Assembly (NCBI RefSeq): GCF_030929495.1
Contig: NZ_JAVFWN010000019.1
Coordinates: forward strand, 55,238-119,237
Length of the DNA stretch: 64,000 nucleotides
Direction of reading: 5' to 3'
Source of the DNA: Nocardioides sp. LHD-245
Lineage (GTDB): Bacteria > Actinomycetota > Actinomycetes > Propionibacteriales > Nocardioidaceae
In this document: positions 54,139 through 62,322 of the stretch, one piece after another
Layout of the letters: every line of letters begins with the position of its first letter
Position numbering within the stretch: the stretch's first letter is position 1
Notes under the pieces: generated by a model
What the model was told of the DNA's origin: nothing
The model's input: only the letters and a program-made list of their open reading frames with translations
The model's database searches: none
Position numbers and translations under genes: made by a program

Positions 54139-54545
54139 CGCTCGGCCCTCATCGCGTCCACGGCGTCACAGCGCCGTACCTGCAGGATCTTCGTGCCGGG
54201 CAGCACCCGGCTCCGGAGGGTCCCGTCGTCGATGAGCCGACGTACCGTCACCGACGAGCCGAAGAGCGAAGCCGCCTGAGCCAGGGAGAGCCAGTCCTTC
54301 GGCGCGGAGGTGGCCGGCCGCGCGCTCGGCTCGCGGCGAACTGCGGCAACGAGGCGATTGCGCTGCGTATCGGTCAGCGGCGGGCCCTCGTCGAGCACAC
54401 GCCGGATGCGGTCCTCGAGGGAGAGGACGTTGTACTCGGCCCGCAGCTCGTTGACGCGGGCCGAAGTGACAGGCGACGGGGCTCGCCGGTGGGCGGCCTC
54501 TGCCGACGCCAGATGGGCGCGGGCGGTTCGCAGGGTCGGGTGCAC
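54135..54545 (-). CDS. HTH (excisionase/MerR-like) protein with helical N-terminal part
   Basis: A 136-residue protein. Residues 1-80 are helical and include LEDRIRRVLDEGPPLTDTQRNRLVAAVRRE, a PLTxxQ-x-RL pattern common in small actinobacterial phage proteins. The last 50 form an HTH_17 domain (WLSLAQAASLFGSSVTVRRLIDDGTLRSRVLPGTKILQVRRCDAVDAM). GTG at 54545 has AGGAG eight bases upstream. Likely a regulator or a second Xis-type protein. Confidence 0.65.
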   Translation of the reverse strand: MHPTLRTARAHLASAEAAHRRAPSPVTSARVNELRAEYNVLSLEDRIRRVLDEGPPLTDTQRNRLVAAVRREPSARPATSAPKDWLSLAQAASLFGSSVTVRRLIDDGTLRSRVLPGTKILQVRRCDAVDAMRAER

Positions 54546-54547
54546 GG

Positions 54548-54946
54548 TCAACACTCCTGGGGGAGCTGCTGCGCCGCGCACGTGCGCTGTACTGCGGGCC
54601 TGACGGCCGGTGCGTCTCGGGTCGAGCGGTGGTCTAAGTCTAGACGGCCGAGGAGGGTGCCATCCGGGGCGACACGCGCAGATCGGGAGCCGGCGCGCAC
54701 CAGAGCGAGCACCGCCTTCAGCTCGACGAGGTGCCGAGCCCGCGGTCGGCACCTGCACGGCAGGCCGAACACCGGCACGCTCGCGGTGAGCAGCACCCCG
54801 ACGCCCGAGCAGCGGCGCAGGACCAGCCCGGCGCCCGGGACCGACACGACGACGCCCACGAGCCGCGGCCGGCGGCCGGCTGCGTCGCAGTAGAGGCGGA
54901 GCACGGGGGCGCGGATGGCCCGGATCGTCGCGTTGTCCGCCGTCAC
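54548..54946 (-). CDS. Hypothetical basic protein
   Basis: A 132-residue, Arg/Val/Leu-rich product with a strand-rich first half (APVLRLYCDAAGRRPRLVGVVVSVPGAGLVLRRCSGVGVLL) and three cysteines in its middle (VFGLPCRCRP and the preceding RRC). GTG at 54946 overlaps the upstream stop by four bases and the next gene follows three bases later, which is the main evidence that it is real. No family recognised. Confidence 0.5.
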   Translation of the reverse strand: MTADNATIRAIRAPVLRLYCDAAGRRPRLVGVVVSVPGAGLVLRRCSGVGVLLTASVPVFGLPCRCRPRARHLVELKAVLALVRAGSRSARVAPDGTLLGRLDLDHRSTRDAPAVRPAVQRTCAAQQLPQEC

Positions 54947-55311
54947 GACGGACCGCCGCCTGCGAGCCAGTCCGCCAGTCGCTTGAGGCTCGCCAGATGG
55001 GTGTCGAGACCGCCGATGACCTCGTCAATCTCGGCGTCGGCGCCGAAGGGGTGCCGGTCCTCGAGCACGTCGATGTCGCCAGGCAGCAGCTCAATCATGG
55101 CTTCAAGGTCGGCGACTACCGCCTCCCGCGTCGTGTGCGTGGCGGCCAGTCGTACGACGTCGGTGCGCATCTCCTGGCGGCCCTTCTTCGACGGCCGCCG
55201 ACTGGCCGCCTTTCGACACCGCGGCGAGTCTGGGCAGAACTTCGCGCGGGCCGACGTCGTCTCGAAGGTCCGCCCGCACTCGGCGCACGTCACCGCCCTC
55301 AGCCGCGGCAC
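54943..55311 (-). CDS. Small zinc-finger-like protein
   Basis: The 122-residue protein begins with a probable zinc-binding motif CAECGRTFETTSARAKFCPDSPRCRKAASRR (C-x2-C-x13-C-x5-C), like those in HNH-associated and phage regulatory proteins, followed by a helical C-terminal domain (TREAVVADLEAMIELLPGDIDVLEDR). GTG at 55311. It overlaps its downstream neighbour by four bases. Confidence 0.6.
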   Translation of the reverse strand: MPRLRAVTCAECGRTFETTSARAKFCPDSPRCRKAASRRPSKKGRQEMRTDVVRLAATHTTREAVVADLEAMIELLPGDIDVLEDRHPFGADAEIDEVIGGLDTHLASLKRLADWLAGGGPS

Positions 55312-55481
55312 GCCGGCACCGTCCCCGCCGTGACAAGCATCGTGACCGTGACCGCGTCACTGTGACAACGATCGGGCCGGGTGGGGGCTTGGAGACGGCG
55401 GCGGTCCGCGAGAACCGAGGTCAGGCCGCCAACGGGGTACCCCGGGGGTCTCAGAGCTTGGCCATCGGCGCTCCTCATCAC
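55299..55481 (-). CDS. Possible small ORF bridging two element genes
   Basis: A 60-residue frame starting with GTG-ATG at 55481/55478, which overlaps the upstream stop by four bases, and ending 13 bases inside the next gene. The overlap pattern matches its neighbours, but the composition is not convincing. If it is not coding, 55312-55477 is a 166 bp gap holding repeated GTGAC/GTCAC units (55340-55365) that could be regulatory. Confidence 0.3.
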   Translation of the reverse strand: MMRSADGQALRPPGYPVGGLTSVLADRRRLQAPTRPDRCHSDAVTVTMLVTAGTVPACRG

Positions 55482-55804
55482 TTCCGCCTCCTGCGGCCGG
55501 CCCGCTTCTGCACCAGCTGATGCCGGGCACGGGCGAAGCCGGCGCGGTAGGCAATCTGCTCAGCGTCGATCACGTCAAGGACGGCCGACTGCTCCTCGAT
55601 GCTCAGCCCGTGGCCCAGCTGGTCCGCCACGGCAGCGCAGCGCCGCTCGAGCAGCGCGACGCCCAGGGCAGCCTCCAGGGCGAGCCACGCGTGTTGGACA
55701 CCGCGGGCGTCGTAGTACTGGCGAAGGCCGGCGACGCTGGCGATCATCGCGTGTAGCTCAGGATCGCCGAGGCCGGCCAGGTCGGCGGGGTCGATGGTCG
55801 TCAT
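55478..55804 (-). CDS. Hypothetical helical protein
   Basis: A 108-residue mostly helical protein (DLAGLGDPELHAMIASVAGLRQYYDARGVQHAWLALEAALGVALLERR) with a very basic tail (KRAGRRRRK). ATG at 55804 overlaps the upstream stop by four bases (ATGA). No family recognised; the position in the primase-led operon suggests an accessory replication or regulatory role, which is unproven. Confidence 0.58.
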   Translation of the reverse strand: MTTIDPADLAGLGDPELHAMIASVAGLRQYYDARGVQHAWLALEAALGVALLERRCAAVADQLGHGLSIEEQSAVLDVIDAEQIAYRAGFARARHQLVQKRAGRRRRK

Positions 55805-56145
55805 CCGCACGCCTCGCATCGCACCCGCGAGACCGGCGGGCGTTCGAGGTGGACCACGCAGCCACAGAGAGCGCACGTGGTCGACCAACGGGCGGAATTG
55901 GCCGGGGCCGGCGTGCTCGGTCTGGCCTCGGCCCGCAGGGCACGGAACGCCACCGTACGCAGGTCGAGATCGCGCAGCGGTACCCGGCGCTCGCAGCCGT
56001 CGCAGCACAGGATCGGCGCACCGTCGACCGCGCCGATATGCAGCTGCAGGTCAGCGCCGGTGCACGGCACCTGGTGCTTGAACCAGCTGACCAGCTCTTC
56101 GGGCACCGCGCGCGTAGCGCGGCGGATCAGGTCGGGCTCGGTCAT
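55801..56145 (-). CDS. Small protein with zinc-ribbon-like cysteines
   Basis: A 114-residue protein with CCDGCERRVPLRDLDLRTVAFRALRAEAR in its centre and CALCGCVVHLERPPVSRVRCEACG at the C-terminus: paired C-x2-C units suitable for zinc. The N-terminal part is helical (IRRATRAVPEELVSWFKHQ). ATG at 56145 overlaps the upstream stop and its stop overlaps the next start. Confidence 0.62.
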   Translation of the reverse strand: MTEPDLIRRATRAVPEELVSWFKHQVPCTGADLQLHIGAVDGAPILCCDGCERRVPLRDLDLRTVAFRALRAEARPSTPAPANSARWSTTCALCGCVVHLERPPVSRVRCEACG

Positions 56146-56339
56146 CTCTCGTCGTTCCTCTCGTCGTCGGTGTCGGGCGGGTCGTCGGGCTCGGCCTGGG
56201 CGGGACGTGGCAGGAGTACGACGGGTCGTGCCCGTGGCGCCCACAGGCACCAGCTCAGGTGCGGGCGATAGACGGTGCGATCTGCCCGGACCAGGAGCGG
56301 CACGTGGCAGTGCTCGCAGCGGGCCTCGTCGGTCGTCAT
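56142..56339 (-). CDS. Very small CxxC protein after the primase gene
   Basis: A 65-residue protein with CEHCHVPLLVRADRTVYRPHLSWCLW (C-x2-C-x2-P and a later Cys) and an acidic disordered tail. ATG at 56339 overlaps the primase stop by four bases, and its own stop overlaps the next gene. Function unknown. Confidence 0.58.
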   Translation of the reverse strand: MTTDEARCEHCHVPLLVRADRTVYRPHLSWCLWAPRARPVVLLPRPAQAEPDDPPDTDDERNDER

Positions 56340-59182
56340 GCCGTCGCCTCCTGCGGACCACCGAGGGGGGTTGCAGGGAGTGCGGGGAAAGGCGGGAGGT
56401 CCAGCCCTCCCTTACCCCCTAAATACAGTGCGAAATCGCTAGTAGGGGTTGTAGGGCTCCCGTAACTCCCCGCACTCCCCGCAACTTCTGCCCTGCTGGC
56501 CTGCTCGACTCGCCAGACTTTCGCCTTGGTGTGGGCGTCGAGACGGGATCGGACGGCTCGTCTGTCGGCCCAGCGGCCCTCGCGGTTGCGCAGCCATTTC
56601 CCGAGTACGCGCGCCGCAGCTGCAGGGTTCGCTGCCGGGACCTTCTCCGCGAGCGGTCCGGGCAGCTCGTCGAGCGAGATCCGGCTCGCGTCGAGGGGTT
56701 GCCCAGGCATCTCGTAGGTGGCGACCCTCCCCAGCAGGTCTCGGGCGGCCCACTCGCTGCTGCCGAAGACGCGCTCGGCCGCGGCGAGGAAGGTGCCCCA
56801 CTCCTCGTCGTCCGAGCCCTCCTTCTGCCGCTCCGCGCCTAGGTGACCGGCGGTACCGGCGATGCCAGCGTGCTGAAGGATCCCGTTCACGACCTGGAGC
56901 CAGGTGCCGTAGTCGTCTGTGCTGGCTCGGTCCGGGACCGGTCGGCCTGCGATGACCCATGCGCGGATCATCACCAGGAGCGCGTGAAGCAGCTGGCCGC
57001 GCCGCTCTCGCGTCCACGCCCGGAGGTCCGGGATCGCGAACCCGACGCGACGTTCAGGGTTCGGGGTGGCGGGGTCGATGGTGACCCACAGCGTGCGCCG
57101 TACCAGGTCGCCGCCGAGCTCGAGGTTGTTGCCGGTGATCACCCAGGTGCGGTCGTTGCGCCGCACGATCTGCTCCGACTTGCCGAGCCGTCGATCGCTC
57201 CACAGCGACGCGGTGAGCAGGCCAGCCAGCACCGACGAGCGCAGCACGCCACTGACGTTGTCGAACTCGACGATCGGCGCCGCAGTCGTGTCCAGAATGG
57301 CCGTGATCTGCTTGGAGAACTCCTCCTCGCTGGCCGGCGTCTCCGAACGCAGGACGCCACCATGGACGATGCGCAGCAGCTCGGCGAGCAGGGACTTCCC
57401 GGAGCCGCGCTCGGGAGCGCCGATCGCGATCATCTTGTACGGCGGCGGCACGACGGCGCGCAGCAGCGGGCTCAACAACCCCGCCAGGTAGTTCGCGCGG
57501 TCGTGGTCGGTGAGGAACGGGAACTCGCCGATCATTTGCAGCACCAGCGCCGCCGCGGCCGAGACCTGGTCAAGCGTCGGCGCCGACGGCACAGGCGGCA
57601 CGACCAGGCCGGAAGCAGGGAGGAACAGCAGCCCCGTCGCGTCGTCGTACCCCGGCTGGTCGAGCACGGTGCCGTCGGCACGCACCATCGGCGTGTGCGT
57701 GACCCCCACGAGCTCGCGCAGGTTCGGTGCCAGGTCGATGGCCTTGACGATGGAGGTCGCCGCCTCACCGGGGAACATCGCCGGCTTGTCGGCCTTCGTG
57801 CGGACGTCGTACCGGAAGGGCGCGTACCGCCCTTGGACCTGCGCCGCGAGCGTTGGTGCGTCCACTCGCCGCACCTGAACGGGACCGTCCTCGTCGTGCG
57901 TCCGGGTTGTCAACGGCTGGTAGCCGTCCTGACCGATCGCGGGAGCGTGTGAGAGGTACCCACCTCGAGCGAACAGGCCGGCGAGCGGCGTGCCCTCCCG
58001 GCCCACCTCAAGACGCAGCCACTCCGTCGCGAGTGCGGGATTCGAGACGTTGACCGGCGTACGGGAGCCCCCTTCCGCGGGGGCGTCAGCTTCCCCCGGC
58101 GTTCCTGCCTCCCCGGTTGCTCGTGAAGCCGCGATCTGGTCGATGTCGAAGCCGAGTCGTGCCCACCCTTCCGCGTCGCGCTCGGACGCGGGGCGCAGGT
58201 CCGGTATCGGTGCCGGGTCACCGCGCCAGGCCTGCGCACGCCACTTCTGCTCGACGTCGTCGAACCCCCAGCTCTCGTCAACCGGCGCGGCCTCGCAGAA
58301 GGCCTCCCGCGCGACGTCCAAGGTCAGCGGCGACCACTCGGCACGCGCGAACTTGCCGAGCCGCCAGGCAGCATCGGCCTGGAGCTTCTCCCAGCCGCGG
58401 CCCTGCGCGTCGGTCTGGCTCGGCGCCCAGTCGGCCGACGCCACCAGCTCGGCCCGGATGCCGTCGACCGCCGCGGCGACGTAGCGCGAAAGCTGCTGCT
58501 GCTGCTCGGCCGGAAGGGCAGCGAACGGCGGCCCGATGTACGGCGTGCCGTCTGCCGCAGGCTGCCCGACGGACGAACGTACCTGACCGATCAGCGCACG
58601 GAGCGCCGTCCCGGACTCATCGATGCGCTCACCCCGCTGGACGGCCGCCAGCCGGGCCAGGTCGGGCGGCTGGATCCAGCGGTAAGGCTCCGGCTGGCCG
58701 GTTACCTTCGAGGTGCGCACGGTCGGCGCGATGAAGGCGAAGCCGCGACCTTCGCCCTCGGCATCGCCAGACTTCACGTCGACCCCGGGCAACGTGTCGT
58801 CGAGGCTGTGCACCCCGAGCGGCCGGATGAAGCTGTGCACGCCCCCAGACGGCGTCGTGGCGACGGCGTACGCCGTCGGGATCTGACCATCCAGTGGGGC
58901 GAGATCACCGCCCTTGTACAGGTCGACGTCGAGCAGGTCGAGGCCTAGGCCCATAACGGCGCATAGCGCGTAGCCGGGGGCCCAAGCGTCGACGACGGCA
59001 GGGTCGGCCCGGGTCTGTTGCCACGCCGAGGGCAGCCGATAGCCGATCTTGCGGCCGGGGTCGGGAGGGGCGACGAACACCGGTACGCCGGCCGCGGCGA
59101 GCGCCCGGGCGACATCGAGGGCGTAGGCCTGCTCCTCGGTCAGGGAGGGCGCGATCGGGTGGGGGATCTGCTGAGTGGTCAC
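56336..59182 (-). CDS. Primase-polymerase/helicase replication protein
   Basis: The 948-residue protein joins an N-terminal bifunctional primase-polymerase domain (LDLLDVDLY with the metal-binding D-x-D at 85-87; SGGVH at 112-116) to a C-terminal P-loop ATPase/helicase (Walker A GAPERGSGKS at 588-597, APIVEFDNV as Walker B, then VITGNN). This matches replication proteins of phages, satellites and actinobacterial integrative elements. GTG at 59182; the gene heads a nine- to ten-gene run joined by overlaps that ends with the tape-measure gene. It should allow autonomous replication after excision. Confidence 0.85.
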   Translation of the reverse strand: MTTQQIPHPIAPSLTEEQAYALDVARALAAAGVPVFVAPPDPGRKIGYRLPSAWQQTRADPAVVDAWAPGYALCAVMGLGLDLLDVDLYKGGDLAPLDGQIPTAYAVATTPSGGVHSFIRPLGVHSLDDTLPGVDVKSGDAEGEGRGFAFIAPTVRTSKVTGQPEPYRWIQPPDLARLAAVQRGERIDESGTALRALIGQVRSSVGQPAADGTPYIGPPFAALPAEQQQQLSRYVAAAVDGIRAELVASADWAPSQTDAQGRGWEKLQADAAWRLGKFARAEWSPLTLDVAREAFCEAAPVDESWGFDDVEQKWRAQAWRGDPAPIPDLRPASERDAEGWARLGFDIDQIAASRATGEAGTPGEADAPAEGGSRTPVNVSNPALATEWLRLEVGREGTPLAGLFARGGYLSHAPAIGQDGYQPLTTRTHDEDGPVQVRRVDAPTLAAQVQGRYAPFRYDVRTKADKPAMFPGEAATSIVKAIDLAPNLRELVGVTHTPMVRADGTVLDQPGYDDATGLLFLPASGLVVPPVPSAPTLDQVSAAAALVLQMIGEFPFLTDHDRANYLAGLLSPLLRAVVPPPYKMIAIGAPERGSGKSLLAELLRIVHGGVLRSETPASEEEFSKQITAILDTTAAPIVEFDNVSGVLRSSVLAGLLTASLWSDRRLGKSEQIVRRNDRTWVITGNNLELGGDLVRRTLWVTIDPATPNPERRVGFAIPDLRAWTRERRGQLLHALLVMIRAWVIAGRPVPDRASTDDYGTWLQVVNGILQHAGIAGTAGHLGAERQKEGSDDEEWGTFLAAAERVFGSSEWAARDLLGRVATYEMPGQPLDASRISLDELPGPLAEKVPAANPAAAARVLGKWLRNREGRWADRRAVRSRLDAHTKAKVWRVEQASRAEVAGSAGSYGSPTTPTSDFALYLGGKGGLDLPPFPALPATPLGGPQEATA

Positions 59183-59256
59183 GCGCTCGCCACCTTCCCG
59201 CACGGCAGATCGAGGGTTCGAGCTGTTCTGTCGGAAGGTTGGAGCAGGATGACCCT

Positions 59257-59598
59257 GTGCCGATTGTGACTGTCGTGAAGAACCTGCCCACCGAGCCGAC
59301 AACGGAAGTGGCCAAGCAGCAGCTCGCTCTCTTCATGACGGAGCTGCTCGAGCTGTGGGTCGCCAACCACGGGACGTTCCTCGCAGGTCTCAAGTTCCAC
59401 TACCTCGCCTTCCCGCCCGGGGCCTACGCACCCTCGAAGGCCGGCGTCGTGCGTGACGCCACAGCGTTCGAGAAGGGGGCTGGTCAGGTGCGCTGGGCGT
59501 TCGCGATGACCGACGACACGCCTCCTCCGGACACCCCGCGGGAGTACGGGCTGTGGACGCTCAAGCCGGACCCGAGCTTCTTCCCCGACGGCGTGTAG
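59257..59598 (+). CDS. Hypothetical protein, divergent from the primase gene
   Basis: A 113-residue soluble protein (VAKQQLALFMTELLELWVANHGTFLAGLKFHYLAFPPGAY ... YGLWTLKPDPSFFPDGV). GTG at 59257 is preferred (AGGA seven bases upstream); TTG at 59239 is possible. It is the only plus-strand gene in the right part of the element and shares a 74 bp promoter space with the primase. No family recognised. Confidence 0.55.
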   Translation: MPIVTVVKNLPTEPTTEVAKQQLALFMTELLELWVANHGTFLAGLKFHYLAFPPGAYAPSKAGVVRDATAFEKGAGQVRWAFAMTDDTPPPDTPREYGLWTLKPDPSFFPDGV

Positions 59599-59615
59599 TC
59601 CTGCTCGCCGGGCCA

Positions 59616-59951
59616 TCAGATCCACCGCAGTTCGAACGGCTCACCGAGCAGGGGATCCTGGAGTCGCGCCGCCAGTTCCTCGTCGATCTCGCCAAGGGCA
59701 AGCGCGCACGCGATGACCTGGTCGCCAGACAGGGTGAGCTGCAGGTGCGGCATATTCATCTGGCTGCTCACCCGGGCCGACAAGGCCCTGAGGTAGGAGA
59801 GCTCGCCGCACCGGGGACATGCGTGGCTCGCGCTGCCGGCGGGCGTGGAGTACTGCTTCCTGCAGAGGCAGTCACACAGCCAGCGCTTGCCGGCGCCGAC
59901 GGCCGCGAGCGTCGCCGCGCTGTCGGGATGCAGCTCGGCCTGGGCGCTCAT
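59616..59951 (-). CDS. Small zinc-ribbon-like protein
   Basis: A 111-residue protein with CDCLCRKQYSTPAGSASHACPRCGELSYLRAL, a four-Cys zinc-ribbon arrangement, followed by a regular helix/strand tail (LQLTLSGDQVIACALALGEIDEELAARLQDPLLG). ATG at 59951 overlaps the upstream stop by four bases. Confidence 0.62.
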   Translation of the reverse strand: MSAQAELHPDSAATLAAVGAGKRWLCDCLCRKQYSTPAGSASHACPRCGELSYLRALSARVSSQMNMPHLQLTLSGDQVIACALALGEIDEELAARLQDPLLGEPFELRWI

Positions 59952-60181
59952 CGCGACCACCGGTGTCCGCACGCAACCCCAAGGTTGCAGCGACGGCAGG
60001 TGCCGCAGTCCAGGCACACCCGCTCCCGATGGGCACACCGGTCGCACAGCACGCACGCCGGCGCGCACCCTTCCGGGTCACACAACTCATCGGTCTCGCG
60101 TCGTACGCTGGCCTCGATCTTGATTGGCGTCGGGATCTCAGCCGCCTCGTTGGTCGCGGGGCGGCTTTCTCGTGCCGTCAT
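59948..60181 (-). CDS. Cys-rich small protein
   Basis: A 77-residue protein whose second half holds CDPEGCAPACVLCDRCAHRERVCLDCGTCRRCNLGVACGH: ten or more cysteines in C-x2-C pairs plus histidines, probably binding two zinc ions. ATG at 60181 overlaps the upstream excisionase-like gene by four bases. Function unknown. Confidence 0.6.
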   Translation of the reverse strand: MTARESRPATNEAAEIPTPIKIEASVRRETDELCDPEGCAPACVLCDRCAHRERVCLDCGTCRRCNLGVACGHRWSR

Positions 60182-60390
60182 GCAGCGTCACCGCCAGCGG
60201 CCGGGATCCGGGTCATGAGGGCGTCGAGCTCGTTGAGGTCGACACGGATGACGCGCTTCCCCATCCGGTAGCCGGTCAGACTGCCGTCGGAGATCCGGCG
60301 GCGGATGGTCTTGGTGCAGACGTCGGCGTACTCCGCAGCATGCGGAATGCTCGCCAATCGACGCTTCGAGAGGGCGGCTTTGAGAGCCAT
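60178..60390 (-). CDS. Excisionase-like HTH protein
   Basis: A 70-residue HTH_17/excisionase-type protein: ASIPHAAEYADVCTKTIRRRISDGSLTGYRMGKRVIRVDLNELDALM. GGAGGT ten bases before ATG 60390 is a strong ribosome site. Its closeness to the integrase gene makes Xis (directing excision from tRNA-Val) the best guess. A 54 bp gap with a small GCACC/GGTGC hairpin separates it from the 60445 gene. Confidence 0.75.
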   Translation of the reverse strand: MALKAALSKRRLASIPHAAEYADVCTKTIRRRISDGSLTGYRMGKRVIRVDLNELDALMTRIPAAGGDAA

Positions 60391-60444
60391 GATGCGCTTA
60401 CCTCCAGGGCAGGATGAACCTGCACCCGCTGAGGTGCGCTGGAC

Positions 60445-60975
60445 TTACCCAGACATTATGCGACCGAGCGCGACCAATGACAAGCGTGTGATTCCTGCGT
60501 CGGCCACCTTCGATAGCGCTCGGTCAGTTCGCCCCGCCTTGCGCATTGCTTCCCGGTCGCCAGCACCAAACTCGTCTCGAAGCGCCCACAGCGTCGCCAT
60601 CCCCTGTCGGTTGGCTCCCAGCCTGTCTCCGCCGATCACATCGAGGCCGCAGCGCGGGCAGCGCAGGCGATGACGTTCGGCCACACGGTTCAGGACGCCC
60701 AGCAGTTCGGGGCGCGTCTCGTTGGTCGCAGCGTCTTCAGGAAGCGTTAGACGTTGCGTTGTCACGTGAGGTCCGCCGGGTAGCCATACCTCGAACGGCC
60801 CTCCCCTGGAGGACGTCAGGAACCCGATGAACTCGCCGTCGTGCGATGCCTCGTCGCACCAAACCTCGATAGTTCGAGGGCCAATGTCCGTCCGGGCACG
60901 GGTGCGCGGGTCGTATTCGGACCATCGCCTGGGCAGGTCTCCCGACGTCCCGTACGGGTCCGCGCTGCCGCTCAC
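60445..60975 (-). CDS. Hypothetical protein coupled to the integrase
   Basis: A 176-residue protein. The first half is strand-rich (TIEVWCDEASHDGEFIGFLTSSRGGPFEVWLPGG); a single CPRCG motif lies near residue 115, and the C-terminal part is helical. GTG at 60975 overlaps the integrase stop by four bases. No family recognised. Confidence 0.6.
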   Translation of the reverse strand: MSGSADPYGTSGDLPRRWSEYDPRTRARTDIGPRTIEVWCDEASHDGEFIGFLTSSRGGPFEVWLPGGPHVTTQRLTLPEDAATNETRPELLGVLNRVAERHRLRCPRCGLDVIGGDRLGANRQGMATLWALRDEFGAGDREAMRKAGRTDRALSKVADAGITRLSLVALGRIMSG

Positions 60976-62165
60976 AACTCCACGCCCTGGGCCATCTCGG
61001 AGAGCCGCCGTGCGATCTCTTGGTCACGCTCGGCGGCCGCATGCTGGTACCGCAGTGCCGCTGCCGGGGTCGAGTGCCCGAGGCGCCCCATGAGCTCGGC
61101 GAGGGTGGCGCCTGTCTGGGCGGCGAGAACCGCGCCTGTGTGCCTCAGGTCGTGGAAGCGTAGGTCCTCGCGGCCAGCGGCTTGCCGCGCGGCGTACCAG
61201 CCCCATCCTGCGCGTTTGACGCTGCCGTCCTTCGCCAGGACCGCCGCCTTCCCGTAGAAGGTGCTCGGCGCCAAGTGCTCCCCAATCGACGTCGCGAACA
61301 GCAGTCCGTCGCGGCCGGCCGCGGTGTGCTCGAGCAGGTGCGCGCGGACCATCGGCAGTACATGAGGTGGGATCGCCACGTCACGCACGCCCGCGTCGGA
61401 CTTCGGCGCCTTCGTGACGACGCCGGCGGACTTCGACCGGACCACTCCCCTTCGCACGTGCAGGACACCAGCCCTGGTGTCAACGTCCTTGCGTCGAAGC
61501 TCGGCGAGCTCGCCGAACCGGAGAGCGCACCACGAGGCGAGGAGAACCATCAGGCGGTGTCGATCGGGCATCGCGCCGACGATCTGCTCAAGCTCGGCCA
61601 GGGTGGCGGGCTTGACCTTCTTCGCCCGTGTGGTCGAGCCGCCGCCGCGGACCTTCGCGGGGTTCGCGGTCTTGATCACACCCCGGTCGACGGCGGTGCC
61701 AAGAATGGTCCGGAGCAGCGAGTAGGCGTGCGCCTGTGTCGTCGGCCGACCGACAGCGCAGAGCTCGTACCAGTGGTCGACCATCTCAGGCGTGATCGAC
61801 GTTAGGGCGACATCGGCGAAGGTCGGGTTGATGTGCTCGTCGAGCAGCGCTTGGTAGTGGTCGAGCGTGCGAGCGGCGAGAGGCCGGCCCTTGACCTTGC
61901 GGCCCGCGAGCCACGCCTCGGAGTAGGCGCCGAAGGTGAGCCGGCTGCGGACCTTGGCCGCTCGGACTTTGGGTGGCTCCCACGTCTCGGGCGACTCGGT
62001 CAGGATCCGCTCATTGCGGAGCCACAGTTGCGCGGTCTCCTTGTCTTCGAAGGTCGAGGGCGCAGTGTGGAGCTTGCCATCGGGACCGGTGTAGCGCGCC
62101 TGGTGGCGACCGCTGCGCATCAGCGTGACCTGCCCGAACGATCGGCGCTTCTGGTCCGTCGCCAT
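60972..62165 (-). CDS. int: Site-specific tyrosine integrase
   Basis: The 397-residue recombinase has an N-terminal arm-binding region (QVTLMRSGRHQARYTGPDGKLHTAPSTF), a SAM-like core-binding domain (TFGAYSEAWLAGRKVKGRPLAARTLDHYQALLDEHI) and the catalytic domain with R (SWCALRFGELAELR), H-x-x-R (FHDLRHTGAVLA), H (GRLGHSTPAAALRY) and the Tyr in ALRYQHA. All catalytic residues are present. Start ATG at 62165, about 160 bases from attR. It should integrate the element into tRNA-Val(GAC). Confidence 0.93.
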   Translation of the reverse strand: MATDQKRRSFGQVTLMRSGRHQARYTGPDGKLHTAPSTFEDKETAQLWLRNERILTESPETWEPPKVRAAKVRSRLTFGAYSEAWLAGRKVKGRPLAARTLDHYQALLDEHINPTFADVALTSITPEMVDHWYELCAVGRPTTQAHAYSLLRTILGTAVDRGVIKTANPAKVRGGGSTTRAKKVKPATLAELEQIVGAMPDRHRLMVLLASWCALRFGELAELRRKDVDTRAGVLHVRRGVVRSKSAGVVTKAPKSDAGVRDVAIPPHVLPMVRAHLLEHTAAGRDGLLFATSIGEHLAPSTFYGKAAVLAKDGSVKRAGWGWYAARQAAGREDLRFHDLRHTGAVLAAQTGATLAELMGRLGHSTPAAALRYQHAAAERDQEIARRLSEMAQGVEL

Positions 62166-62185
62166 GGGCTCATCCCCCTCGTCCG

Positions 62186-62234
62186 ATGCATCGTCCGTGC
62201 ATCGGTTCTGAGTCTAGGCGAGTCTCCCTGAGTC
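62186..62234. promoter_or_regulatory. Candidate integrase/excisionase binding region upstream of int
   Basis: ATGCATCGTCCGTGC (62186-62200) matches the left-end motif at 47347-47362. Beside it GAGTC occurs three times at exactly 10 bp spacing (62210, 62220, 62230), placing the copies on one face of the helix. Together they look like arm-type or Xis sites; they also lie in the probable int promoter. Confidence 0.5.
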
Positions 62235-62322
62235 CACCTATCCAACACGCCACTGGTACCGATTCACCCAGCACAGAGGCGGTTTGAGCAGGTCAAGCCC
62301 AGTGACGTGTAAGCGCGGGCGT

